Assembly: GCA_900618795.1 (NCBI GenBank)
Contig: UYJD01000016.1
Coordinates: 248,001 to 312,000 of the forward strand
Direction: 5' to 3'
DNA: 64,000 bases
DNA from: Cyanodermella asteris
Taxonomy: Eukaryota > Ascomycota > Lecanoromycetes > Ostropales > Stictidaceae
Position 1 is the first letter of the stretch, and each line of letters opens with the position of its first letter. Both the position numbers and the translations under genes were made by a program. Below are positions 42,136 to 52,909 of the stretch, one piece after another. The notes beneath the pieces are model-generated. The model was not told the origin of the DNA. It ran no database searches and saw only the letters and a program-made list of their open reading frames with translations.

Positions 42136-43881
42136 TTAGCCACTAAAATCATAGTCTCGATTCCCGATGATCCACCACCGCAATGAGCGAAACCTCGGCG
42201 CATTGTCCTTCTCCAACCGCTCCTCTTCGTACCCAGCGCTGAATGGTGCCGGGAGAAGCACGAGGCGCGAGCGAGAATCATTTAATTTTGTAATGTTGTC
42301 GACGGTACTGACGAGGATTTCGCGCGCTTCCGGAGTTAAATCATCATATCCAAACACCCTTCGAAGGAGGAAATCAGGCTCCATGCCGTCCTCGCCGATC
42401 ATCGAACGAATTAAATCCTCCCGTTCCCAGCAGAACTCTGGCACTCGCATCGGCTTTGCCCCAGGCAATAGAAATTTGAACAACGCTGCATTGGGAATGA
42501 CAGGTACTGGTCGACTTCGCGCGTCAAATCCATGCAGACCAAGATATGTCGGAGGAGCGTCTGCGGGTCGGAAAGCACTGGTTGCCCAGTATCGCTCGTT
42601 CTCGAACTCAACCAATTCTGTAGTTGAGCATTGAGATGTATGTCCACTTCTAATCTCGTGCATGTGCTGAACGAGCTTTGCAAGCTCAGTAATATCACAA
42701 GCCATTGGCGTCGACAGTCCGTCTCTGCCTGTCACGTTATGACTGGATTGATCGAGAAAAGTGGTGTGTTCAGCACCCCAGCATGGCTCTGAGGAATGGT
42801 TACAGGTAACACTATCCTGAACCTCTAGTTGCTCGACAAGCGCAGTTTTATACCGTAGCCATCCAAGAGTGACCCTTTGCAGGCTCTGGATGTCTTGCAC
42901 CATTGCAAAGATTGCAGTCCATCCGCGTAGAGGATGCGCTAGCTGGTCGGCCAAGCAAATATGTCGGAGAACGAGTCGCGTCAAGGTCTCGAGACATGAT
43001 CCCAACATGGTGACAAGTTCACCACCCTCCACATCGACACCTTGGATATCAAGCTCAGCGAGTCTGCCTTGCTCTGGGGCGATAAGCTTCACGCGTGGGG
43101 CGACCCAACGATAGCCAGTACCGTTCCCACTATTCCATAGGCCCCAAATCCGAAGTCTCCTCAATGACTGGCAATCGCGCAGGAAGGAAAGATCAACATC
43201 ATGCTGCTTGAACTCCTCATTCAGGAATCCGAGATTGGTGATCAGCTGGTTATGATGCACTCCAAGACTGAGGTCAGTGAGACGCTGGCGCAGAGCTGAT
43301 ATGGGACCAGGACCAGCAAGAAGAAGGGGTCTAGCTCCGCTTTGAAAAATCCTGAGCGATGTCAGTCTTGCCGGCGCAGCAGCAAGAACACCTGTCCAGA
43401 ATCCATGGAATAGATTGTCTAGTTCATCGGACAGTCCGAATGGCCGGTCGACGGTTTCCTCCCAGAAGTAGCAAAATTGGATGTCAACATGTTGGAGAGC
43501 CCGGAACTTGTCTAGAACATCAGTGTACCGCTGCTGATGTATCGCGCTGTAAACCTCTGCCCAATCGCCATCAAGTGAGCCCCTGGCCAGAATCGCCAAA
43601 GAGCGCACAAAACCTGCGAGTTTGGGATCCTTTGAAGCCTTTTCCATCCGCGCTCCCGCTTCGTCACGCGGTTCTCTTATACCGAGGCTGTCAATGAGCA
43701 CAATTCTGTTGACCAGATCTCGACACATATGCGACAAGAATCTGATACGGCGGAGATCGGGCTGGTAGCGCATTCTTCTGTCGAAGATGCCGAGCTTGGT
43801 CGACTGTGCGTTCTTCCATTCTTGGTCCTTGCGGATGTGATTGAAGACAATCTGGAGGACCTCTTCAGGAAGGCGTGGCAT
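42136..43881 (-). CDS. F-box-like protein with leucine-rich region
   Basis: Single exon, 581 aa. It begins directly with an F-box-like motif, MPRLPEEVLQIVFNHI, followed by RRIRFLSHMCRDLVNRIVLI. Long leucine-rich stretches without perfect LRR periodicity follow (LTDLSLGVHHNQLITNLGFL, SLRRLRIWGLWNSG, RLAELDIQGVDVEGGELV, CLETLTRLVLRHICLADQL). This layout is shared by the very large family of ascomycete F-box/LRR proteins, substrate receptors of SCF ubiquitin ligases; the client is unknown. The C-terminus (RFRSLRWWIIGNRDYDFSG) looks complete. The start leaves no N-terminal extension, which is common in this family. Confidence 0.82.
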   Translation of the reverse strand: MPRLPEEVLQIVFNHIRKDQEWKNAQSTKLGIFDRRMRYQPDLRRIRFLSHMCRDLVNRIVLIDSLGIREPRDEAGARMEKASKDPKLAGFVRSLAILARGSLDGDWAEVYSAIHQQRYTDVLDKFRALQHVDIQFCYFWEETVDRPFGLSDELDNLFHGFWTGVLAAAPARLTSLRIFQSGARPLLLAGPGPISALRQRLTDLSLGVHHNQLITNLGFLNEEFKQHDVDLSFLRDCQSLRRLRIWGLWNSGNGTGYRWVAPRVKLIAPEQGRLAELDIQGVDVEGGELVTMLGSCLETLTRLVLRHICLADQLAHPLRGWTAIFAMVQDIQSLQRVTLGWLRYKTALVEQLEVQDSVTCNHSSEPCWGAEHTTFLDQSSHNVTGRDGLSTPMACDITELAKLVQHMHEIRSGHTSQCSTTELVEFENERYWATSAFRPADAPPTYLGLHGFDARSRPVPVIPNAALFKFLLPGAKPMRVPEFCWEREDLIRSMIGEDGMEPDFLLRRVFGYDDLTPEAREILVSTVDNITKLNDSRSRLVLLPAPFSAGYEEERLEKDNAPRFRSLRWWIIGNRDYDFSG

Positions 43882-44182
43882 TTTGATACGAAGGTATCAA
43901 AGAAATTTGCTGCTTCTGCTGTGATCGATGCTCGAAGGACGATGTTGGACGCTCTTTTGTGAAGATGCGCTGCTGGATTTGACGGTTTGGGAGCAACGAT
44001 CTCAGAGCTTGCGTGGTTCTCGAGGAGGCGGTGTGTGGTGGCATCGGGGTAGCTGCGAGAGATACGAAGGAGGCCAAGCAGTGAGACGATCTTATATAAC
44101 TTTGAAAGGATGAGGTGAAGGGAAGGTACAGTGGCATTGGTTTGGTAGTCAGATGTGAATCGGGAGGCCAGAATGCCTAGAG

Positions 44183-44625
44183 TCATACCCAGGATTCGAA
44201 CTTCAGGGTGACGGGATTGTTGTGGAGTGAGGTTCTTGTTTCACCCCAACAGTATGAAGCTGCACCGCCGCCAGGGCGCTGCATGGTGAAGAGGATAGAG
44301 GGTTGCGGGTCGTGGGCAAGGTCCAAGTCAATACTTTCACTACACAAAGTGAAGCTCCTTTCGATGCGTTGCGAGAAGGCGTCTGCGTGACGTTGATTGG
44401 ACTCCATCGCCGAATGACTTGCTTACCAAGCTTGCGACATTCAATAACAGATTCCGAATGGATCTCCACGGAGTGATCGTGATGCACACAACTCACAATG
44501 GCCTTTATTTCTTGTGAGTGGACCTGGTGTTAGCTACCGCAAGCCCGATTCCGCCTCCGTTTCCATTCAACCTCGGTCTGCACGAAAGTGTCGATTAGTC
44601 CTTTTTCGAACGGAAGTCGACTCAT
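44183..44625 (-). CDS. Alternative model: small independent gene overlapping the HAD stop
   Basis: Same DNA as the extension above, read as its own gene of about 116 aa. The ATG at 44625 begins MSRLPFEKGLIDTFVQTE and is in frame with the following exon, but an in-frame TAA lies between. A short intron is therefore needed: 44524-44571 (48 nt, weak GTTGAA donor) or 44524-44583 (60 nt, GTGCAG donor). A second 44-nt intron, 44383-44426 (GTAAGC...ACGCAG), gives ..VIECRKLDAFSQRIERSF.. and a stop at 44183. I recognise no family in the product. Splicing data must choose between this and the fused HAD model. Confidence 0.35.
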
Positions 44626-45311
44626 ACGATATTGCAAAGTTCGAGAAGAGAGTTAATGGTGAAGTCAGGATCAAGATCCGGGCACGAAGATGAACCATAG
44701 CCGTATTTGCACCAAGACGACGAGGCGCCGATATTTTTCGCAAATTGAATATCAGCCTCCGTATCGCCAACAACCAAAATGCTGCTGGGCTCAAGCGCCA
44801 GTAATCCGTACTCGGATTGTACTGCCGGCAACAGCACGTTCACAAAAGAGGCTATGTCGGGCTTACGAGAGGCCCCGGGAGTTTTGTCGCCGACAATGAG
44901 CTTGTCCGGAAAGAATTGGATGAGACCATTGTTCCGGCACGCAGCGCGGACTGCCATAACGCCTTTGTTGGTCACAATAGCGGCCAGAATGCCTTGAGAG
45001 CGTACATGGCGGAGTGTCTCATGGACGCCGGGGTAGGCTTTGATAAGGGCCTGTCCTTCGGTTTCATATAATTCGCGATACTTGCTCTCCCAGCTCAATT
45101 CGTCATATGTTTCCGGGACTGGATCCAGCAGACGGAATGTCTCGTAGAGGCCCGTCCCTTTGGATATCAATTGCCGTAGTTGCCCATTGTTGACCGGTGT
45201 ACCTGGTTGAAAGTACTCAAAGGTCTTTCCAATGCAATGCTCGATCGACTTGTGGGTGTCGAAGAGCGTCCCGTCGAAATCAAAAATAATCAGCTGAAAT
45301 GCCGGCTCCAT
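44183..45311 (-). CDS. HAD-family phosphatase with possible spliced C-terminal extension
   Basis: Frame 44622-45311 alone gives 229 aa: a haloacid-dehalogenase hydrolase of the phosphoglycolate-phosphatase/GPH type. Motif I is FDFDGTLFD (Asp11, Asp13), with motif II AAIVTNKG, motif III Lys in GASRKPD, and motif IV VVGDTEADIQFA. The start is MEPAFQLIIF (45311). Its stop lies inside ..ATATCGTATGAG.., which is also a GTATGA splice donor and an ATGA overlap with a downstream ATG at 44625. If spliced (intron 44524-44627 ending GCTAACACCAG; second intron 44383-44426), the protein continues through exons 44427-44523 and 44183-44382 to 326 aa. The added part reads VHSQEIKAIVSCVHHDHSVE.. and ends ..NNPVTLKFESWV. 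Alternatively the downstream exons belong to a separate small gene (next entry). The core HAD assignment is certain; the 3' structure is not. Confidence 0.7.
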
Positions 45312-46080
45312 TATTGTACTTATCACTCTCAGTTGCTCGCTTGGCTTTCCTCAAGCTGTTCGTAGATGCCATGGGAGCTTGACAACAAGTGCTCGGCAGC
45401 ACGCGTTTGCTCACAACTCTCGAGTGCCTACGCAACTGATTGAGCGTGGGGTAGAGGCTGAGCGAGGACCAGGGTGCCACGTGGACCACACGCTGCCGGC
45501 ACAGAGAAACGTAATTCTCGTCGGCAACATGGCATCGCAAGGGTGTTGGCTCACATTGCACCGTGGTGGATGCTCGTCAGACACTGCCGCGAGATGGCAC
45601 CACCGGCAATAATGGCTCGAACGAGTCACGCGTCCTTCGAAACCGGAGGCGAGACCATGCAAGGACAATGACCAAAAGTGCCGAGATGTCAAGTCAAGGA
45701 CCAGGGTGTCCGCAAAAACCTCATCAGCATGAAGACCACGGGCGGGCAAAGGATCCTGCGGGGAAATTGGGTCAGCCCCGTCGCTCGTTCGACAAATCAG
45801 CGCCGCGACGGGAAACGACGAACGAGAGAACTGGTTTAAGCTTCCAAAACGGTACGTCGGTCCACCGGTCCTGATGCTGTGAAGGCGTGGAGCTCGGATG
45901 GTCCACAGCGTCCAAATTCCGCGATGCCTTTGTGCTCGTCGGCGTCTTGGTCAGCGCGAACGGTTCGTGACCACGCCGATGTTTCTTATTTAACCACCGC
46001 TGTCTTCCCCGCGTGTCTCGGTCGGGTCCATTTGGATTTCGGATTCGAACTGCAAGCAGTCGCTGCGCACGTATCGCATC
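45312..46080. other. Divergent intergenic region
   Basis: About 770 bases between the HAD gene and the divergently read MFS gene; both promoters. No other gene seen. Confidence 0.35.
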
Positions 46081-47821
46081 ATGAACGAAAGTATGTTTGT
46101 CGTGGTTGTTCCGAACGTGATGCGCATCGTAATTCCACCAACACTGAAGCTGCTTGCTGACAACCGGCATAACAGAGGCACATTCCGACGATTCGCGCGA
46201 GTTCGCTACCGACAACGGCAACAACAGCTATGACCCTCACTTCAATGCGACTGGAGGCGATGCGGAACACGGAAGGGATGAATTGGGCGTGGCATGCCCC
46301 CCACATACCACCGAGCGACGCCTGATAACGCAGGTCGACTTGAGAGTCATCCCAATTCTGAGCATTCTCTGTACGTTGCAGGTCGTCAAGGCAAGCGCTG
46401 GACGTTAACATGACATGGTGCAGATCTCCTTGCCTTCCTTGACCGAACGAACATGGCGAATGCGAACGTGGCAGTCACAAACCCGGATGGTACAAAGTCG
46501 AGTTTGACGCTGGATCTCAAGCTTCCCGCTAACGGCTACAACACTGCTTTGACCATCTTCTTCGTTCCCTACATCCTTTTTGAGATCCCCAGCAACATCA
46601 TCCTCAAGCGGCTCAGCCCGAGGGTATGGCTTAGCGTTTGCATGTTCACATTCGGCCTGGTCACAACCTTGCAGGGAGTTGTCCAGAGCTACGGGGGCCT
46701 TCTCGCCACACGGTTCTTTCTCGGATTGGCAGAAGCAGGCATGTTTCCGGGTTGCTTCTATTTGATCGGCATGTGGTATCGGCGTAACGAAGCTCAGAAA
46801 CGATTCTCTTTCTTCTTCAGCAGCACCTCCTTGGCTGGCGCTTTTGGAGGCTTGATCGCAAGTGGGATCAGCAAGATGAACGGGATCAGAGGGTATGCCG
46901 CTTGGCGCTGGATCTTCATTCTCGAAGGACTGCTCACTTGCGTCGTTGCGATCATTTTCTTCTTCATCATTCCAAACTTTCCCGAAGAGGCCCGTTGGCT
47001 CAAGCCCGACGAGCGTGAATATCTCAAGAAACGTCTCGAGGCCGATCAAGGACAAAAGTCTGCGCTCGAGAGGCGCATCACTCCTCGCGACGTGCTCAAT
47101 GTTTTCAAGGACTACAAGGTCATCGTCGGTGGATTTTGCTACTTTGGCCTGATCGTCCCAGCATATTCATACGCATTCTTCGCCCCGGGCATCATTCAGG
47201 GCTTTGGCTACACCGCCATCCAGACACAATTGCACTCAGTCCCACCATGGGCGGCCGCTTTTGGCTGGAGTATGTTCTTGGCTGCCGTGAGCGACTTTGC
47301 GAAACACCGGTTCAGTTTCATTATCATTTCGTGTTTGGCCAGCATCAGTGGTTTCGCGATGCTGCTGACTCCTTCCCTGCCGACTTACGTCAGGTACGGT
47401 GCGTTATTCCTTGTCACATCGGGAACATATGGCGCCATGCCCATCATCGTCTGCTGGTTCAACATGAACCTTGGAGGGCATCACCGCCGATCGGTGGGTA
47501 GTGGTAAGTTTGTGTCACGCGAATCCACTCGTCGACTACTGCTGACTAACTGTCTTTATAGCCTGGCAGGTTGGTTTCGGCAACATCGGAGGCATCATCG
47601 CGACTTTTATCTTCCTCTCCAAGGATGCGCCGGGCTACAAGCCGGGCTACGGGACTTGTATCGGCTTCGTGACGCTGGCAATCGCTAGCTGCTCTATTTA
47701 TGGGATTGGCTGTCTTCAGGCAAACCGGAACCGCGATAAGATGCCGACCCGCGTTGACTTGACCGAGCGCGAGAAGATCGATATGGGTGATATGAACCCA
47801 GATTATCGATATATGCTATAG
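46081..47821 (+). CDS. MFS anion:cation symporter (allantoate permease/nicotinate-type)
   Basis: Four exons: 46081-46090, 46176-46370, 46424-47503, 47562-47821 (introns 85, 53 and 58 nt), 514 aa. The first exon carries only ten coding bases (MNE plus one base). The family signature DLRVIPILSILYLLAFLDRTN is reached only after joining exons 2 and 3. GLAEAGMFPGCFYLIGMWY is the ACS-family motif, RRNEAQKRFSFFFSS follows, and the last exon supplies AWQVGFGNIGGIIATFIFL and the hydrophilic end. Twelve transmembrane segments fit. Relatives (Dal5, Tna1, Vht1) carry organic anions such as allantoate, nicotinate or biotin with protons across the plasma membrane; the substrate here is unknown. Convergent with a P450 gene. 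Confidence 0.88.
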
Positions 47822-48380
47822 TTGATCAAAAGGAATTGATACGAAGGTTTTGAACGACTACAGACGAGCAAGCAATCTGCTGATGAGCGATGACAACGAT
47901 ATAGCCCTTTTCAGCATCGGTTGTCCCCGACGTTTGAAATGAAAAGGCTCCGGCAACATTCCTAGCCGATATGAAGACCCTGCTGGCCGCCTGTGAGCGA
48001 CCAGTATTTGCAGATACTCGCCTCTCTTCTGAGCTTCACATGCCAGAGCCGTAGCTTCAGCCTGTTAGCTTTCATTTTCTCTCGGACAACGCAATCAACT
48101 CGGTCTCTCATCTGAAGTGTTACGAGGAGGCGGCCGTATTTCAAGACCACTGTGAGTCCCTTTTGCACGGCGAGGTGCATAGAAGCACGCCAATGTTGGC
48201 AACGCCGGTACTGACGAATGCTTCGGCCAAGATCTCAGCCTCGGTCACTCGCTGGCGACCACATGGACACCTTCGTTCTCGTTCAAGTCACAGAACCTAC
48301 TCGAACATGATGTTCTCACTTCATCTCATCTTCTTCGGCCCTCTGTTAGTCATGGCGTATCCTGTCAAGTCCGTCCAGGT
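47822..48380. other. Convergent 3' intergenic region
   Basis: About 560 bases between the MFS and P450 stop codons. No gene recognised. Confidence 0.35.
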
Positions 48381-49898
48381 CTATCGCCGCTCCATCCGCA
48401 GCTTCAAATCGATATCACGTCGATTTCCTCTCCATCCGATCCTCGGCTCCTCGGCCAGCGAAATCTGCGACCACGTCAGCCTATCAATCTCGCATCGAAA
48501 TTTCGATCGACTCACCCTCCGCAGCGTGATCAAGCTAGCCAACAGCTTCTTGACCTCGATCCTCGCCAAGTGCTGTCCGAGACAGACCCTTCTCCCCTTG
48601 CCAAATCCCAAAGAGTAGTGGTCCATGGAGTGGAACTTCTCTTCACCGGCTTCGATCCATCTTTCCGGACGGAAGCTCTCGCTATCTGCCCCGAATACAT
48701 CGGTGTCGAATTCGGATTGGTGCATCGACACCGACACGTCCGTCTTCTCGGGCAGCCAGGTCCCGCAGATGGTGGTGCCGCCAACGGGGACTTCGCGCTG
48801 AAATGCGTTTCCGGCAGTTGGAGTCACGCGAAGACTTTCGCGAATGCAGGCATCCAAGTACGGAAGACCTCCCACCTTATCGAAAGAAGGAGGCACAGGC
48901 AAGCTTTCCTTCAAAATCTCTCCTTCCAGACACGCCAGCGTCCGCGGGTTCTTCAGAAGATTCACCAATATCAACGCAGATGTGACCGCGGTCGTGTCGG
49001 AGCCAGCATTGATCGTGGACACTGTCAGGCCGATGACATCCTGCTTGGAAAAAACATCGGGCTCTCTCCGATGCGCATCGAGGAGGCGACCGATCAGGTC
49101 CCGATCCAGCATCTTCTCGCTGTCACCCTCGCGATCCCCGACACGCTTCAGGGCCACTTTGGTCAAGATGCTCTGAGCCACGCCGATGCGATTCGCAATC
49201 GGATTTTTGAACATCATCCATTCGACCCGCGGCAGGGCAAACCAGCTATGTCCATGCTGGAACCGTTGTTCGACGCCAGCAAAGACGTCGCCGATGTCTG
49301 CGCCCGCCGCCATGTATCCGAGGTCGTCGCCGAAAGCGACCTGGTTGATGGTGTCAAACGACCACCACTGGAGCATGTTCGCCATATCCACAGACTGCTC
49401 ATCGGCGTCCTTGAGGAGGCTGAGAAAGCGCTCGAGGACGACCGAGATCTGCTCTTCCTGTCTCAGGAAGCTGGCTTGCGAGAAACCTCCGAGCGTATAC
49501 CTCTTGAGCTGGCTGACGCGTTTCTCGTCGCGTGTGGTCAACATGGTAGAAATCTCCTTGCCATTGGCGACGACCGTCATGGGGAGGTATGATTCTGATT
49601 TGGTGAATACCGGTTTGGTGCCGTAGATATCGTCGATTGCATACGGCGAGGCGAAAGACACCCGGTTGGGCCCCCAGCGGACGACGGGTCCATGTTTTTG
49701 GTGAAGGTCGGTGATGAGGTCTTCGTAGGATATTCCTCTCCAGTATTTGTATGCGAGCCAGAAGTCGGTCAGAGCCGCCGTCAACGGCCCGGGAACATGT
49801 CGGAGTCGTTGATATCGTCGAATTACGAAGACGATTGCGAGCAAGCCTGCTGCAGCGCCAACATACAGATAGCAAAATGGCGAAGATAGTAAAGGCAT
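48381..49898 (-). CDS. Cytochrome P450 monooxygenase (pisatin-demethylase-like)
   Basis: Single exon, 505 aa. An N-terminal membrane anchor (about residues 8-27, CYLYVGAAAGLLAIVFVIRR) and Pro-rich hinge HVPGPLTA precede the P450 fold. The I-helix oxygen motif AGSDTTA is at 298-304, the K-helix ExxR in ESLR at 354-357, PERW at 411-414, and the heme loop GFGKGRRVCLGQ with axial Cys439. The sequence WRGISYEDLITDLHQKHGPVVRWGPNRVSF is typical of the fungal group containing pisatin demethylase (CYP57) and many unassigned ER monooxygenases. It needs a separate reductase. Substrate unknown; no biosynthetic backbone gene lies nearby, so a detoxification or catabolic role is as likely as secondary metabolism. 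Not interrupted by introns, which is unusual for this group. Confidence 0.9.
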   Translation of the reverse strand: MPLLSSPFCYLYVGAAAGLLAIVFVIRRYQRLRHVPGPLTAALTDFWLAYKYWRGISYEDLITDLHQKHGPVVRWGPNRVSFASPYAIDDIYGTKPVFTKSESYLPMTVVANGKEISTMLTTRDEKRVSQLKRYTLGGFSQASFLRQEEQISVVLERFLSLLKDADEQSVDMANMLQWWSFDTINQVAFGDDLGYMAAGADIGDVFAGVEQRFQHGHSWFALPRVEWMMFKNPIANRIGVAQSILTKVALKRVGDREGDSEKMLDRDLIGRLLDAHRREPDVFSKQDVIGLTVSTINAGSDTTAVTSALILVNLLKNPRTLACLEGEILKESLPVPPSFDKVGGLPYLDACIRESLRVTPTAGNAFQREVPVGGTTICGTWLPEKTDVSVSMHQSEFDTDVFGADSESFRPERWIEAGEEKFHSMDHYSLGFGKGRRVCLGQHLARIEVKKLLASLITLRRVSRSKFRCEIDRLTWSQISLAEEPRIGWRGNRRDIDLKLRMERR

Positions 49899-50899
49899 GG
49901 TCAGTATCCTCGCAGTCGACGTATCATTCCAGTACTTTGTCTACCTCAATATGCATTGTAGGGGAACCATGGACATTAATATGCGATATTAGCATCACAA
50001 GACTAGCAGTCGCCGGCATATTCATAACACCGGCGTCAAAAGCTCGTCAATCAATCGTGGCCTGCTCAATTGGCAAACCAGCAAAAGCCCACTGGCCATT
50101 CTCGACGTGAAAGGTGGAGAAGCGGCCGCCATCGTGACCATCGAAACAGGGGTCGCTCCCCAGAACTCTACTTATCCTGAGCTACGGCCCTAGCCCGCGG
50201 AAGCGGATCGTCGGCAGCGGGGAAAAAATGATGTCTTCACGAAACCTCAGATATCATTGCTACCTAGTCAAGAATCCGGGGGAAGGCTGCCGTCGATTGC
50301 GGGTCCGAAGCAGAATTTGACGGACATGCTCGTTCGTGTATCACGATTGCTGTTGTGTGCTGTGGGTGGTGCGGAGGAGTGTAAGCTGGCTTGCACGGCG
50401 ATTCACTAGGAGCTTGTGAGGGATGTTTCACACCGTTGATAGCCTACAGTCGTTGTGGGTTAGTTACGAGTTTCGAGAGGACAGATGCAAGTACGGCCGA
50501 TCCGGTAGGTTTCGTCCGAACATGCGTTGAAAGTCCCGGCTTGATGGCTGCAGTCCAGGTTCTCCGCACTCTTGACCTAGGAGCGGGACACGATCCGTAA
50601 ACAGCTGAAGCGGAAACGTGGAAGCGCTGCCCAATATCAGGTCCCAATATCAGGTCAGACTACGCTACAGTGTGGTTCTAGGGTGAGAGTCTGACAGGGT
50701 TTTGCACCTTTGTCAACAAGACTCATTGTAACGGAAAGGTTTTATCATTTGATAATATTCGTCACAATCATTCACTTTTGATATCTCCAAGCAAATTCTA
50801 GCCGTTACTGTTTCTATACTCATGAGGACCGAGAGCAGTGCTGCGCGTTTCCGCATCATCGGCTCCGCGTCAAAGATGGCTCCCGCTCCTCTTCGCGAG
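49899..50899. other. Intergenic region
   Basis: About 1 kb, no gene supported. Contains a 13-bp tandem duplication (50630-50655) and the P450 promoter. Confidence 0.35.
50630..50655 (+). repeat. 13-bp perfect tandem duplication
   Basis: The unit CCCAATATCAGGT occurs twice back to back with no mismatch. It is isolated and in noncoding DNA. It could be replication slippage; there is no sign of a larger array. Confidence 0.8.
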
Positions 50900-51975
50900 T
50901 CAATCGTCAGCAGCGCCGGGAATCTTAGCCCTGAAGCCTCCCTGCCAGGTTTCTCCGCCCTCGAGCTTGATGAACTGCTTGACAGCGCCGGCCTCGACGC
51001 ATACCATCTGCTTCCAACCGTCCTCGGGGCCAAAGTCGCTCATGCCCTTGCTCTTCTCTATCCACTGTCCAAGGTGTCAGCCGAAGCTTTTTGCGAGAAG
51101 GGGGCGCTGCACTTACAGGGTTCCAGACAACAACGTCTGACATGCCGTCACGAACAATTTCGAACTTGGTCGTGTTACCCTCCTTGACCAGGATCGGATC
51201 GAGTGTGTCTGTGTAAACGCGGTCCAGCTCGCCGGAGAAGGTGATGGGCGATCCAGCGGCCTCCTTGCTTGCGGCTCCACCGACCTTGTCGATGAAAGCT
51301 GTCTTCTCCAAACCCGTGACCGAAACCTTGGAGATGTCCTGCCCATCATTGTCAGTCCGCATCCAAGAATGTAGAGCCACAGTGTTTTCGACTCACGCCG
51401 ACTCGGAAGTACGTGTGCAACAAGGTTGTAAACTCCCAAGCGGACTCGCCCTTGTTCTGAACCTCCAAGCTCGAACCCAGCTCGCCCATTCCCAATGTGA
51501 CCGAGTAAAGCAACGAGAACTCATGCGGCCAAGCAGCCTTGCTCTTCGCATCCAATTGCGCACTGCTCAGTCCGAAGTCCAACTTGATGTTGCTGTCCAA
51601 CGCGCTCTTCGTACCCGTGCTCTCGCTGCTCGTCTTACCCAGATACTCCCACTTGACGTTGCGCGCAAAGCCGTGCTGGGGCAATCCTCCCGTAGCGTGG
51701 TCTTTCGGCGGCGGTCCGAACACGGGGAAGACGACAGGAATGCCACCGCGAACGGCCTTGGAGCCATCGAGGGCGGCTTTGGAGCTGAGAAAGAGCTGTT
51801 CGGCGCCATTGGGACCTTTCCAGGAGGTTACCGTTGCGCCGTGGAGGAGGATCTCGACCGAGTCGCCGCTGGGGAGGGAAGCGATGACTTTGTTGCCGTC
51901 GTCAGAGGTGCTGACGAGGGGTTGAGGGCCGGTTGGGGAGAGGGGGAGGGCGGAGGGGCGGTCGGCGCGCTTCAT
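50900..51975 (-). CDS. Glucose-6-phosphate 1-epimerase (aldose-1-epimerase-like)
   Basis: Three exons on the minus strand: 51397-51975, 51117-51338, 50900-51064 (introns 58 and 52 nt, all phase 0), 321 aa. It starts MKRADRPSALPLSP; the open frame upstream has no ATG. The enzyme interconverts alpha- and beta-glucose 6-phosphate in the cytosol (YMR099C of yeast is the reference). Family marks: VEILLHGATVTSWKG, GGIPVVFPVFGPPP, LPQHGFARNVKWE, YFRVG joined to DISKVSVTGLE across intron 1, ELDRVY, DVVVWNP joined across intron 2 to WIEKSKGMSDFGPEDGW, and finally ETWQGGFRAKIP. Active-site His of PQHGF and the Asp/Glu pair are present. Complete and probably functional. Confidence 0.93.
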
Positions 51976-52909
51976 GATGATTGGGACCTGTTCGATTGAT
52001 GTTGGGAAGGTTAGAGGGACGGTTTTGGATGGAATTAGACGTTGGAACAAACGGCGTTGGTGTCGATGCTGAAGTGGTGGGCTTTGTGAGCGGCGATGTA
52101 GGTGTTATTTGTACTGCGTCAGCGGGGCTGATATGACAGCTGTAGAGTAAGCTATCTCGGAGCTATAATGCGCTCTCCGGAGACCAGATCAGGATTCACA
52201 GACTGTTCCCGCTCGGACACAATGTAAAGCACAGTCGGCGAGCAAGACAGGCAAAGAGAAGGATGAGCAGGAGGCGGAGGGAATCGTGAGGACCGCTGCT
52301 GAGAGATGGCGGGGTGAGAAGCTCGAATCCAAACACCTGCTTCACACTTTGCTCCAAGACACCAACTCGAAGTCGCAGTGAGCCCTTTGCAGGCACCTGA
52401 AACACATCCAAGTGCAGTCCCTGCATAATCCTTCTCCACTTCACACTCACCGCATCCCACCACCGCACATGATCGAGCTTCCCCACCGCCGCCGACAGCT
52501 TTCGCCCCGATTGCCCGCAGCTGAGTGTGTCCAAGTTGCATGTTTGCAGTGGCGATAACGTCCGTCTCGAGCGGCAATTGTTCCGATGCTGAATGGCTTT
52601 GCATTCTGTACTGTGCTCATCTTTGGCGATCATGCATGCCGAGGCTCGTATTCTCACCCACTTAGTTTGTGTACGGCCTCATGATGCGTGCTTGTCTTGC
52701 AAGGCTCACCACTTTCGCGTCTAGTTTTCCAGCTATAACTCTGGGCGAGTCCGATCGAATTGAATTTCAAGCGAAGGGGTTGTACGAGAAGACCCATGTC
52801 ATGATAAATCCAAAGCCCAGTGCTCAATTATACTGTCAGGTTCTTGAAGCCAAGATTCCTACCCCCCCTCGTACACTTTATTGCGTGAATACCAATAAGC
52901 ATGGGACGA
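51976..52909. other. Intergenic region
   Basis: About 930 bases between the epimerase and the GH31 3' end. ORFs on the minus strand are low quality; no gene supported. Confidence 0.35.

Noticed and set aside
44180-44262. tRNA-like element on the minus strand: GTTCGAATCC T-loop string and a 7-bp possible acceptor stem (TCATACT/GGTATGA)
   Set aside because: The T-stem does not pair, there is no A-box, and the same bases read as protein (..VTLKFESWV) in a spliced frame.
48570-49592. 340-aa plus-strand ORF opposite the P450
   Set aside because: Antisense shadow; the P450 frame has heme, ExxR and I-helix motifs.
46081-49898. Secondary-metabolite cluster (MFS plus P450 plus nearby dioxygenase and OYE)
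   Set aside because: No polyketide synthase, NRPS, terpene cyclase or prenyltransferase in the window, and the genes are separated by unrelated ones.
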